64,000 bases of DNA, taken from positions 124,001 through 188,000 of the forward strand of contig JABSPK010000006.1 of the NCBI GenBank assembly GCA_013214065.1, written 5' to 3'. The position numbers and the translations under genes are program-made. The number at the start of each line of letters is the position of its first letter. Within the stretch, counting starts at the first letter, position 1. A model generated the notes under the pieces. That model ran no database searches. It had not been told where the DNA came from and saw only the letters and a program-made list of their open reading frames with translations. The stretch is from Flavobacteriaceae bacterium. GTDB taxonomy: Bacteria; Bacteroidota; Bacteroidia; Flavobacteriales; Flavobacteriaceae. This document shows, in pieces, positions 20,172 through 28,347 of this stretch.

Positions 20172-21752
20172 ATGAACAAGAGGCGGTTTGTGCTTTTAGT
20201 CATTTTAATGAGTCTCTCGCTTATCGGGATTATTTCGGTCCAAGTCTATTGGATACAGAAATCGGTCGAAGATAAGACAGAGCAATTTTCAAATGCGGTT
20301 GAAGACGTTCTTGATAAGGTAGCTGACCGAATTGAAAGTAGGGAGCGAAAAGATTATGCCGATCGATTGGCCGCTTTGGTCGATAGTGTCGGAGCCCCGA
20401 AATCAGCACAGTTACGAAACATTTTTGTTGTCGACCGGGATTTGAATTCTGATGAGATTAAGTTTTACCAGCATGGTATCCTTGAAGAGGACTACGGAAT
20501 TTCATCCATGTTCTTTGACAACCAAAGTGGTAATGACACCACTGCCATAACGAACATCACAAGCAAACGAACCACAACGATCTTCAAAGAAGACTATGGG
20601 CTTGATGGTAGAAGGTATGCCCTGACCCCACTGCAAAAAATCGAAAGAATCGGCGGAATGTCACAAGTTGACAAAGCCGTTTTCGACGATTTGTTCAGTG
20701 AAATGGCCAAAAGTATTCCGATTCATGATCGGGTTTCCAAGCAGGAAATCGAACTGCTCCTGGGCCGCGAACTGGAAAACCGAGGCATTGATATCGATTT
20801 CGAATATGGGGTCTATAGTCGGGGGTTTCCGACCAAGGTGAAATCGAAGAAATTCAAATTATCGCACGCTACCTTATACGAAACACCCATCTTCAGGGAT
20901 AGCGAGGGCCGCACCAACTTTTCGTTGTTGTTATCCTTCCCGCAGAAAAAGAAATTCCTGTTGAGCAGCATCATGTCGATGGCGATCCTTTCTTTGCTGT
21001 TTACCTTGGTCATCGTCGTAGCCTATTCAAGCGCAATATACCAGTTGATCCAGCAAAAACAGATCTCAGAAATCAAATCGGATTTCATCAATAACATGAC
21101 CCACGAGTTCAAGACGCCCATCGCGACCATCAATCTTGCGGTCGAGGCCATCCGAAATCCGAAATCCATTGAGGATAAGGAAAAGGTATTGCGCTATTTA
21201 GGGATGATACGCGACGAGAACAAACGGATGCATGCCCAGGTCGAGAATGTACTGCGCATTTCCAAATTGGAGAAGAACCAGTTGGATATCAGTAAAGATC
21301 GGGTCGATGCCCACGATATCATAACGGATGCGATCACCCATATTGAATTGATCGTACAGGATCGCGGAGGGTATGTCAAATCACATCTCGATGCGGAACG
21401 ATCTGAGGTTTTGGCGAACGACATGCATTTTACCAATGTCATTGTCAATGTACTCGACAATGCGGTCAAGTACTCGCCCGAATCGCCTAAAATCGATGTT
21501 TTTACGGAGGTTGCCAAGAATTATATTATCATAAAAATACAAGACCAAGGGGCCGGGATGAGTAAAGCGGTACTAAAAAAGGTCTTTGAAAAATTCTACC
21601 GGGAGCATACCGGAAACATACACAATGTCAAAGGCCATGGATTGGGATTGGCCTATGTGAAAAAGATTATAGATGATCATCAAGGCGAGGTTTATGCAGA
21701 AAGTGAAAAAGGGAAAGGAAGTACTTTCTACATCAAACTGCCTTTAATATAA
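20172..21752 (+). CDS. RprX-like sensor histidine kinase
   Basis: 526 residues. Membrane helix 1 at about 8-27, a periplasmic region of about 230 residues without a recognised sensor domain, helix 2 at about 263-290, then the kinase core: H-box THEFKTPIATIN with phospho-acceptor H311, N-box NVLDNAVKYSPESP, G1 DQGAGM and G2 GHGLGLAY. It lies 5 nt before an OmpR-type regulator gene. The arrangement and sequence resemble Bacteroidota RprX/RprY, but the signal is unknown. Confidence 0.9.
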   Translation: MNKRRFVLLVILMSLSLIGIISVQVYWIQKSVEDKTEQFSNAVEDVLDKVADRIESRERKDYADRLAALVDSVGAPKSAQLRNIFVVDRDLNSDEIKFYQHGILEEDYGISSMFFDNQSGNDTTAITNITSKRTTTIFKEDYGLDGRRYALTPLQKIERIGGMSQVDKAVFDDLFSEMAKSIPIHDRVSKQEIELLLGRELENRGIDIDFEYGVYSRGFPTKVKSKKFKLSHATLYETPIFRDSEGRTNFSLLLSFPQKKKFLLSSIMSMAILSLLFTLVIVVAYSSAIYQLIQQKQISEIKSDFINNMTHEFKTPIATINLAVEAIRNPKSIEDKEKVLRYLGMIRDENKRMHAQVENVLRISKLEKNQLDISKDRVDAHDIITDAITHIELIVQDRGGYVKSHLDAERSEVLANDMHFTNVIVNVLDNAVKYSPESPKIDVFTEVAKNYIIIKIQDQGAGMSKAVLKKVFEKFYREHTGNIHNVKGHGLGLAYVKKIIDDHQGEVYAESEKGKGSTFYIKLPLI

Positions 21753-21757
21753 AAGAT

Positions 21758-22480
21758 ATGGAAACAGAGAACAAGAAAATATTGTTGGTGGAAGATGATC
21801 CCAATTTCGGGATCGTGCTGAAGGATTATTTGCAGATGAACGACTTTGACGTGGTTCTCGCAAAGAATGGGATGGAAGGTTTCGAAAAGTTCAAAAAGGA
21901 CAACTATGACGTATGCATCCTTGATGTCATGATGCCGTACAAGGATGGATTCACTTTGGCCAAGGAGATCAGGGAAAAGAACGAAAACGTACCGATCATT
22001 TTCCTAACGGCCAAAACCATGAAGGAAGATGTATTGAAAGGCTATAAGGCCGGTGCCGATGACTATTTGAACAAACCCTTCGATTCTGAGGTGCTGCTGA
22101 TGAAATTAAAGGCGATCTTACAGCGCAAGGCATCGAATACCTTGGCCGATAGTAAGCAATTCGAATTCGTGATCGGAAACTTCCATTTGAATTCCAAACT
22201 GCGATTTCTGAAGTACAAAGAAGAAGAGCCCACCAAGCTCTCCCCAAAAGAAAACGAATTGTTGCGTCTTTTGGCCCTTCACGAAAACGATTTGATGCCG
22301 AGGGAATTAGCTTTGACTAAAATCTGGAGAGACGACAATTACTTTACTTCAAGGAGTATGGACGTTTACATCGCCAAGTTGCGCAAGTACCTCAAACGCG
22401 ATGATGTAGTCGAAATATTGAATATCCATGGAGAGGGGTTCCGATTGGTCGTCAAAACCGAAGGGGAAACTTCAGCCTAA
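21758..22480 (+). CDS. RprY-like OmpR/PhoB-family response regulator
   Basis: 240 residues. Receiver domain with acidic pocket EDD (12-14), phospho-acceptor D56 (ILDVMMP) and the conserved Lys in LNKPFD. A C-terminal winged helix from about 140 includes LSPKENELLRLL and SMDVYIAKLRKYLK. It is the partner of the preceding kinase and should bind DNA as a dimer when phosphorylated. Followed by a clear terminator. Confidence 0.93.
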   Translation: METENKKILLVEDDPNFGIVLKDYLQMNDFDVVLAKNGMEGFEKFKKDNYDVCILDVMMPYKDGFTLAKEIREKNENVPIIFLTAKTMKEDVLKGYKAGADDYLNKPFDSEVLLMKLKAILQRKASNTLADSKQFEFVIGNFHLNSKLRFLKYKEEEPTKLSPKENELLRLLALHENDLMPRELALTKIWRDDNYFTSRSMDVYIAKLRKYLKRDDVVEILNIHGEGFRLVVKTEGETSA

Positions 22481-22508
22481 GCCTCGTACAGGTGTAACTT
22501 TATGAAAG

Positions 22509-22535
22509 ACCGCTTTGATTCGAAGCGGTTTTTTT
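22509..22535 (+). terminator. Terminator of the kinase-regulator operon
   Basis: ACCGCTT-TGATTCG-AAGCGGT hairpin at 22509-22529 followed by seven T. It ends at the stop of the convergent gntP gene. Confidence 0.85.
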
Positions 22536-23865
22536 ATACCAATACGAAAATAATCGAAACGCTGATGATACCCGTCAGCGCCAATAGGGTGGTCATGACG
22601 GTCCACGATTTAAAGGTTTGTTTCTCGGTAATGCCCAAATATTGGCTGACTAGCCAAAATCCGCTGTCGTTGACATGTGAAAAAATACTGGCTCCCGAGG
22701 CGATGGCGATGACCAAACAGGCGAGCTCAACAGCACTCCATTCAGTGGCAACGAGTAAAGGCGAGACCAAGCCTGCGGCGGTAATCATGGCCACGGTCGA
22801 CGAACCTTGAACGATTCGCACGATGGCCGCACTGATAAAGGCGAAGGCCAAAATCGGGAAACCGACTTCGCTGAGCGAGGTGGCCAGTAAAGCTCCGGCA
22901 CCTGTATCGGTTAGCATCTGTTTGAATACACCGCCAGCACCTGTCAGTAAAATAATGGTGCCGGCCGGTGCCAAGCTCTTACCGGTGATTTGGAACAACT
23001 GTTCTTTGCTGAATCCGCGGCGAAGTCCGAAGAAATACCAGGCCAGCATATTGGCAATGATGAGGGCCGAAAACGGATGGCCGACCAAGGCAATGGCATT
23101 GAGCGGGCCTTTTCCGACTTCGAATGCCCCACTTGACAATACTGTATTCAACAAGATCAGCAAAATAGGCACGGCAATGATGGTGAGGGTCGGACCTATG
23201 GGCGGAATGCTTCCTTCCCGTTCTTCTTCCAACAATTCAGGGGCCGAAACTTGGATTTTATTGGCAATGAATTTTCCGAACAACAGTCCACTTACCAAGG
23301 CTGTCGGTATGCCCACTAAGAAACCGACCAAAATCACCCAACCCAGTTCCGCACCGATGATGTCGGCAACGGCTATTGGTCCGGGTGTTGGGGGTATAAA
23401 GGCATGGGTAATCGCCAGACCCGCCAATAAAGGGATCGCATACAGTAGTAAGGATTTCTTGGTCTTACGTTGTAAGGCGTAGACCATGGGCACCAGAATG
23501 ATAAAGGCTACATCGAAAAAAACCGGTATCGCGATCAAGAAACCCGAAATGACCATTGCGGTCGGGGCCTTTTTCAGTCCGAATTTACCGATCATAAAGT
23601 TGGCGATGGTCTTCGCACCTCCTGAGGCTTCCAAAATTGCGCCGAACATGGCCCCAAGACCTACTACGGTCGCAACGAAACCAAGGGTACTTGCCATACC
23701 CTGCTGCATCGTAGTGATGATCGTCTTCGCGTCGAGACCGGCAATCAACCCCACGGTGATGCTGCCTAACAACAAGGCGATGAAGGCATGTACTTTGAGT
23801 CGAAGGATGAGGAACAGTAGTACGGCGATTCCGGCTAAAACGGCCAAGAGTAGGGTAGAGGTCAT
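22534..23865 (-). CDS. gntP: Gluconate:H+ symporter, GntP family
   Basis: 443 residues with about 12-14 hydrophobic helices over the whole length. Family motifs include the tandem SGFLIAIPVFFDVAF segment, FIPPTPGPIAVAD and the late SGASIFSHVNDSGFW. GntP proteins import gluconate or related aldonates. The expected next enzyme, gluconokinase, is present as the C-terminal domain of the MiaA fusion 260 nt upstream on the same strand, supporting gluconate as substrate. It has its own promoter carrying a perfect palindrome. Confidence 0.92.
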   Translation of the reverse strand: MTSTLLLAVLAGIAVLLFLILRLKVHAFIALLLGSITVGLIAGLDAKTIITTMQQGMASTLGFVATVVGLGAMFGAILEASGGAKTIANFMIGKFGLKKAPTAMVISGFLIAIPVFFDVAFIILVPMVYALQRKTKKSLLLYAIPLLAGLAITHAFIPPTPGPIAVADIIGAELGWVILVGFLVGIPTALVSGLLFGKFIANKIQVSAPELLEEEREGSIPPIGPTLTIIAVPILLILLNTVLSSGAFEVGKGPLNAIALVGHPFSALIIANMLAWYFFGLRRGFSKEQLFQITGKSLAPAGTIILLTGAGGVFKQMLTDTGAGALLATSLSEVGFPILAFAFISAAIVRIVQGSSTVAMITAAGLVSPLLVATEWSAVELACLVIAIASGASIFSHVNDSGFWLVSQYLGITEKQTFKSWTVMTTLLALTGIISVSIIFVLV

Positions 23866-23879
23866 TGGTTGGATTGCTT

Positions 23880-23898
23880 GTTATATTTCAAATATAAC
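23880..23898 (-). promoter_or_regulatory. 19-nt perfect palindrome over the gntP -7 element
   Basis: GTTATATTTCAAATATAAC, perfectly symmetrical around the central C. Its right half, read on the minus strand, contains TATATTTG (23896-23889), an exact -7 element 23 nt before the gntP ATG. A regulator bound here would block RNA polymerase. No -33 TTG at the usual distance. Confidence 0.55.
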
Positions 23899-23910
23899 TG
23901 GAATTTGCAT

Positions 23911-23936
23911 AAAAAAAGGCCGGTATAACCGGCCTT
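23911..23936 (-). terminator. Terminator after the M13-peptidase remnant
   Basis: Stem AAGGCCGGT/ACCGGCCTT (9 bp, perfect, 3-nt loop) at 23916-23936, followed on the minus strand by a run of seven T. It insulates gntP from the upstream genes. Confidence 0.85.
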
Positions 23937-23956
23937 GTATATTATATGATTCGCGC

Positions 23957-24109
23957 TTACCAAATGTATACCCGTTCTTCAGGCGGTAAATACATGGCAT
24001 CACCCTGTTGAATGTCAAAAGCATCATAATACACCTGTACGTTCCATAAAGGTTGGGTACTAACTTTAAGTTTTACCAATTTATCGGATACGATCTTCTT
24101 CGACCTTAA
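23957..24109 (-). pseudogene. C-terminal remnant of an M13 (neprilysin/PepO) metallopeptidase
   Basis: Between the miaA-gntK stop and gntP, the minus strand encodes an open stretch of about 50 codons with no start, bounded upstream by a stop (24109). Its end reads YYDAFDIQQGDAMYLPP then EERVYIW and a stop. M13 peptidases end in just this way: an (F/Y)xxAF segment, then (Q/E)xGDxMY and a final invariant Trp. The catalytic HExxH and ExxxD motifs and some 600 residues are missing, so this is a relic of a deleted gene. A perfect terminator still follows it. Confidence 0.75.
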
Positions 24110-24125
24110 ACACGGTTATATTCGG

Positions 24126-25517
24126 TTAGGAAACCTGCTTTAGGATAGTATTGATGATTTGGTTCAGACTATCCAAAATAGCGACTTCAATGGCATTTTC
24201 GGGGGGTTCAAGGGTGTCGAATTGGGATTGTAACAAAGAGGCCGGCATAAAATGACCTGGTCGGGCAGCCATCCGTTTTTGTATGGTTTCGAAAGATCCG
24301 GTTAAATGAATAAAGCACGATTTCGGCAATCCTTCGGTCAAGATATCCCGGTACTTTTGTTTCAAAGCCGAACATGCGATGATGGCCCCACGACCATGAT
24401 GTTCGAGGGCAAGGGCGTTCAAACGATCCAACCAACCTTGCCTATCGGTATCTTCAAGCGCTACCCCCGACGCCATTTTATCGATGTTCGCTTGGGGGTG
24501 GTAGTCATCACCGTCGAAATAAGGCAGGTCCAGAACTTGTCCAAGCAGTTTTCCAATAGTCGATTTACCGGTTCCGGAAACGCCCATAACGTAAAAAATA
24601 CCTTTGTCGGTCGCCATGGCCCTGTCTATCATCCGGATAACGGGTGCTAGGGTTTGGTCATGATCGATCCAAAGGACCTGCTGGTTTTTGCGGTTCCATG
24701 TCAGCTGCCTTTTGGCATAACGGCGGCTGTTTTTTTGGATTTCGGCTACTGCGGTGTCGCGATCGATCTCACCTTCGAAATGACGGAAAAGTTCCTTGTA
24801 TCCGACTGTTTGAAGGGCGTTCTTTTCTTTGTATTGATGTAGGCCACGGGCCTCTTCCAATAGCCCTTCGTCCATCATGTGCAGCACGCGCTGGTCGATG
24901 CGTTCGTAAAGCGATGGCCTTGGGGCGTCGATGCCGACGAACAGCGTGCGGAACGATCGTTGTGGCTTATCATCGGTTAAAAAGGAGGAGTAGGGCCTGC
25001 CCGATGCCATGCAGACTTCTAGTGCCCGGATCAAACGATGGGGGTTGTTCATATCGACCGTTTCGGCATATTGCGGGTCAAGCGCTTTCAATTGTTGTTG
25101 TAGATAGGCGAGCCCTTTGGATTCATAATCATTGTTCAAAGCTTGCCGAAGGTATTCAGGTACTTCAGGAAATCGGTCCAATCCTTTGGTCACGGCATCG
25201 ATGTACAATCCACTACCACCTACTAGGATGACCACCTCCCGTTGTATGAAGAGTTTTTCGAGCAGCTGAAGTGCATCCGATTCGAAATCCCCCACTGAAT
25301 ACCCATCGAAAATGCTCTTGTGTTGGATGAAATGATGTGGTACTGCGTGCATTTCTTCAGCTGTCGGTACCGCTGTGCCAATGGTCATTTCCTTGTAGAA
25401 CTGTCTGGAATCGGCCGATAGGATATCGGTCTTGAAATGTCGTGCCAAGTCGATCGCCCATTTGGTTTTTCCGATGGCCGTGGGCCCAATGACCGCGATC
25501 AAGGTTTTTCGGTTCAT
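24126..25517 (-). CDS. miaA-gntK: Fusion: tRNA dimethylallyltransferase (MiaA) + gluconokinase (GntK)
   Basis: 463 residues in one uninterrupted frame. Residues 1-300 are a complete MiaA: P-loop GPTAIGKT (11-18), DSRQFYKEM, GGSGLYIDA, and the C-terminal tRNA-contact TVGYKELF and KNSRRYAKRQLTW. It adds dimethylallyl to A37 of tRNAs reading UNN codons. Residues 301-463 are a complete gluconokinase: P-loop GVSGTGKST (312-320), FDGDDYHPQANIDKM, DRQGWLDRLN and ACSALKQKYRD. It makes 6-phosphogluconate from gluconate and ATP. An internal ATG at residue 301 (24617) sits exactly where free GntK would start, so separate translation is possible. The start overlaps the K+ channel stop (ATGA). gntP lies downstream on the same strand. 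Confidence 0.92.
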   Translation of the reverse strand: MNRKTLIAVIGPTAIGKTKWAIDLARHFKTDILSADSRQFYKEMTIGTAVPTAEEMHAVPHHFIQHKSIFDGYSVGDFESDALQLLEKLFIQREVVILVGGSGLYIDAVTKGLDRFPEVPEYLRQALNNDYESKGLAYLQQQLKALDPQYAETVDMNNPHRLIRALEVCMASGRPYSSFLTDDKPQRSFRTLFVGIDAPRPSLYERIDQRVLHMMDEGLLEEARGLHQYKEKNALQTVGYKELFRHFEGEIDRDTAVAEIQKNSRRYAKRQLTWNRKNQQVLWIDHDQTLAPVIRMIDRAMATDKGIFYVMGVSGTGKSTIGKLLGQVLDLPYFDGDDYHPQANIDKMASGVALEDTDRQGWLDRLNALALEHHGRGAIIACSALKQKYRDILTEGLPKSCFIHLTGSFETIQKRMAARPGHFMPASLLQSQFDTLEPPENAIEVAILDSLNQIINTILKQVS

Positions 25518-26362
25518 AAGAGTGCGCCGCAGTTATAGCAGTTTTTGGCGTCGTCACGATGGCCTTCGGCCGAACAGCTCGGACAGGCTTGGGTGTTGGT
25601 ATGAACCAAATTGGTCACTTTTTTACCCTTCTTCCCGCGCCCGTGTTTAGAAAACTCAACGGTAACAATACCCGTCGGTACGGCGATAATCCCATAACCA
25701 AGTACCATAATGATGGTTGCCAAAAACTGGCCTAGGTTGGTCTGTGGGGCGATATCGCCATAACCCACCGTGGTCAAGGTGACAATGGTCCAATAGATAC
25801 TACGGGGTATGCTAGTGAACCCAGCCGTATCATCCTCGATCAAGTACATCAAAGTACCCATAATCACCGATAAGATCATGACGACATAAATGAAAACCGC
25901 GATTTTGGCCCGACTCGCCTTGAGCGCTTCTTTCAGTTGGGAGGCTTCCCCGATGAATTTCACCAATTTCAAAATCCTAAAGATCCGAAGTAGACGAAGG
26001 GCCCTTACGGCCAAAAGGACTTGCGAACCAGCTACCAAATAGGAGATATACAAAGGAACGGTCGAAATGAAATCGATGATGCCATAAAAGCTGAAAATGT
26101 ATTTAAAGGGTTTTTTGACACTGATGATCCTTCCGATATACTCCAAGGTGAAAAACACGGTGACGATCCATTCAAGGGTAAGTAAAGTGCTGTGGTAGTT
26201 TTGGTCGATGGTCTTTACGCTCTCGAGCATGACCAAGATTACACTGATGATGATCAAAACGAACAATGCGATATCAAAATACTTGCCGGCGGGGGTGTCC
26301 GCCTCATAAATGATTTCATGGAGCCGGTGTCTCCAACCAGAGTGCACTTCCTTTCTTTTCAC
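25514..26362 (-). CDS. Voltage-gated-type K+ channel with C-terminal zinc ribbon
   Basis: 282 residues. Six helices: S1 about 28-47, S2 62-80, S3 90-110, S4 117-135 carrying R120, R123, R126 and R129 every third position, S5 153-175, and S6 212-235. The pore loop has the K+ filter TVGYGD (198-203). After S6 there is a basic linker and a four-Cys ribbon (C260, C263, C275, C278). It would conduct K+ across the inner membrane. The stop overlaps the miaA-gntK start by 4 nt. The ribbon is an unusual addition for a Kv-type channel. Confidence 0.9.
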   Translation of the reverse strand: MKRKEVHSGWRHRLHEIIYEADTPAGKYFDIALFVLIIISVILVMLESVKTIDQNYHSTLLTLEWIVTVFFTLEYIGRIISVKKPFKYIFSFYGIIDFISTVPLYISYLVAGSQVLLAVRALRLLRIFRILKLVKFIGEASQLKEALKASRAKIAVFIYVVMILSVIMGTLMYLIEDDTAGFTSIPRSIYWTIVTLTTVGYGDIAPQTNLGQFLATIIMVLGYGIIAVPTGIVTVEFSKHGRGKKGKKVTNLVHTNTQACPSCSAEGHRDDAKNCYNCGALL

Positions 26363-26363
26363 C

Positions 26364-27650
26364 TTACGGATTTAATTCAACGATCCGAATCCCTGTTTCA
26401 TTTCTTAGGTAGGCCTCGATGATCGTATTGGCATCGAAACTACCATCGAATAAGGTAATTCGTTTTTTCAATATAGGGATATTATTCATTTGGTGGTTCA
26501 ATTCCGTGTATCCCCAACCGCTCAAACGACCGTTTTCGATCAAGAATACACTTTGTTCCCCGACATTACGCCCTTTATCCAAAAGCAAGATGTTGCGGTC
26601 GGTCAAACTATATTGCGCGAAGGCTTTTTCTATTTTAAGATTGTGCTCCATGAGCGCTTCAGAGGGGTCGATAGCCAAATTTTCGGTAAGCCGTTCCAAG
26701 AACTTTTTTGATTGGGCCAGATCTTCAAAACTTCCCAGACGACCGTTTGTACCGTTGAGTTTGTCCACGGAAAGATAAAATCTCCCCTGATCATCCGTTC
26801 TTTTGTAGATGGCATGCTGTTTTTGTCGGTGGTGGTTCACATTGTATTGCGGGCCGTTCTTTTCAATCTCAAGGGCTTCTTTGATCAAGGCCACCAATTC
26901 ACTGCCCGTTTTCTCGAAACTTACTTTCTTGGTCTCCTTTTGAAGGTTACGGGCCAATTTACCGACATTGGTGAAGTGTTGATTGACCCTCTTTTTGATG
27001 TTTTTGGTCTTACCGATGAAAATGACCTCCCCGTCTTTGTTATGCATGTAATACACGCCTGTTTCGGTAGGAAGACTTGAAACAATGTCAAGTTGGCGTT
27101 GCGATAGTTCCCCCAGCGTCTCATCGCGTACCACGGTAGCGATGATCGCTTTGTCGGTGTCTTTGGCCAATAAAAGGCGGAAAAGCTCAAGTGTAGCGAT
27201 CGCATCCCCATTGGCGCGATGTCGGTCACTGACCGGAATGCCTAAAGAACGTACCAGTTTCCCCAGGCTGTGCGATTCGGCATCGGGAATCATTTTTTTC
27301 GATAGATCGACCGTACACAGTGTTTTTCGTTGAAAGTCATACCCCAATCTTCGGAATTCGGTGCGTAGGATGCGGTAATCGAATTGGGCGTTGTGCGCGA
27401 CTATAACCGCGTTTTCGGTAATTTCAATGATCCGTTTGGCTACTTCATGGAATTTGGGGGCCGTACGTAGCATTGCGTTATTGATGCCGGTCAACTTTAC
27501 GACAAAGGGTTGGATTTCCCGTTCCGGGTTGACCAAGCTACTGAACACATCCGTTACCTCGTGCCCATCAAAACGATGGATGGCTATTTCGGTTATGCCT
27601 TCTTCATTGTATTTGCCACCAGTGCTTTCAATGTCTAGTATCGCGTACAT
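26364..27650 (-). CDS. DnaQ-like exonuclease fused to GIY-YIG nuclease
   Basis: 428 residues. Domain 1 (1-165) is a DEDDh 3'-5' exonuclease: AILDIEST (D6, E8), HNAQFDYRIL and HRANGDAIAT. Domain 2 (about 190-275) is a UvrC/Cho-type GIY-YIG domain: TGVYYMH...VIFIGKTKNIKKRVNQH, with FIG for YIG. The last 150 residues have no clear domain. This is the architecture of DNA polymerase III epsilon-like/Cho fusions, suggesting DNA repair or damage processing. It lies 18 nt after YggS and 1 nt before the channel gene. Confidence 0.87.
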   Translation of the reverse strand: MYAILDIESTGGKYNEEGITEIAIHRFDGHEVTDVFSSLVNPEREIQPFVVKLTGINNAMLRTAPKFHEVAKRIIEITENAVIVAHNAQFDYRILRTEFRRLGYDFQRKTLCTVDLSKKMIPDAESHSLGKLVRSLGIPVSDRHRANGDAIATLELFRLLLAKDTDKAIIATVVRDETLGELSQRQLDIVSSLPTETGVYYMHNKDGEVIFIGKTKNIKKRVNQHFTNVGKLARNLQKETKKVSFEKTGSELVALIKEALEIEKNGPQYNVNHHRQKQHAIYKRTDDQGRFYLSVDKLNGTNGRLGSFEDLAQSKKFLERLTENLAIDPSEALMEHNLKIEKAFAQYSLTDRNILLLDKGRNVGEQSVFLIENGRLSGWGYTELNHQMNNIPILKKRITLFDGSFDANTIIEAYLRNETGIRIVELNP

Positions 27651-27668
27651 TGCTCTATTTTAATCAGG

Positions 27669-28328
27669 CTAAGGGTACTGTCTTGCGCCAAAGATACTAC
27701 TTCCGATGCGTACCATATTGCTTCCTTCTGCAATGGCCAGGGTGTAATCACCACTCATACCCATGGAAAGGATCCCGATTCCGGGAAGTTTCGTCTTCAG
27801 GCTGTCGAAAACCTGTTTGAGGTGTTGGAATTCCCTTCGCACCTGGTCTTGGTCGTCGGTAAAGGTCGCCATGCCCATAACCCCTTTGATGCTTACGTGA
27901 TCCAGGGCTTTAAAGGCATCGGATGCAATCATTTCCGTGAGTTCGGCTTCATTGAAACCGAACTTCGAGCTTTCTTCGGCAATATGCAATTGCAGCAAGC
28001 AGTCGATGGTACGATCGTGCTTTTTGGCTTGTTTATCGATCTCTTGCAAGAGTCTAAGGCTGTCTACACCATGGATCAGGGCAACGAAAGGGGCCATGTA
28101 CTTGACCTTGTTGCGTTGCACATGACCGATCATATGCCAAACGATATCCTTGGGCATTTGCTCCCATTTTGCGGTCATTTCCTGGATTTTGTTCTCCCCG
28201 AAAATGCGCTGTCCTGCCTCATAGGCTTCCATGATGTCGGCTACCGGTTTGGTCTTGGAGACCGCAACCAGGGTGACCCCTTGCCCAAGTTCGGAATTCA
28301 GTCTTTCTATGGCGGATGCGATATCCAT
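27669..28328 (-). CDS. YggS/PLPBP-family pyridoxal phosphate homeostasis protein
   Basis: 219 residues, a TIM-barrel alanine-racemase-like fold without the second domain. The PLP lysine is K25 (LVAVSKTKP), with the phosphate-binding SMGMSGDYTLAI and the conserved GENKIQE and HMIGHVQRNK. These proteins carry PLP and keep vitamin B6 and amino-acid pools in balance; no enzyme reaction is established. In the same run as hbd and DUF1015. Confidence 0.93.
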   Translation of the reverse strand: MDIASAIERLNSELGQGVTLVAVSKTKPVADIMEAYEAGQRIFGENKIQEMTAKWEQMPKDIVWHMIGHVQRNKVKYMAPFVALIHGVDSLRLLQEIDKQAKKHDRTIDCLLQLHIAEESSKFGFNEAELTEMIASDAFKALDHVSIKGVMGMATFTDDQDQVRREFQHLKQVFDSLKTKLPGIGILSMGMSGDYTLAIAEGSNMVRIGSSIFGARQYP

Positions 28329-28347
28329 ACGTTTCTTTTAGTTTGGC

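Noticed and set aside
22823-23482. 219-codon open frame antisense to gntP
   Set aside because: It mirrors the hydrophobic codon pattern of gntP, has no start context or family motif, and gntP is unmistakable.
23957-24109. Intact small protein instead of a remnant
   Set aside because: No start codon after the upstream stop except an internal Met in the conserved tail; the match is to the end of a much larger peptidase.
24644-25231. 195-codon open frame antisense to miaA-gntK
   Set aside because: Arg/Cys-rich composition typical of a shadow frame; the opposite strand encodes complete MiaA motifs.
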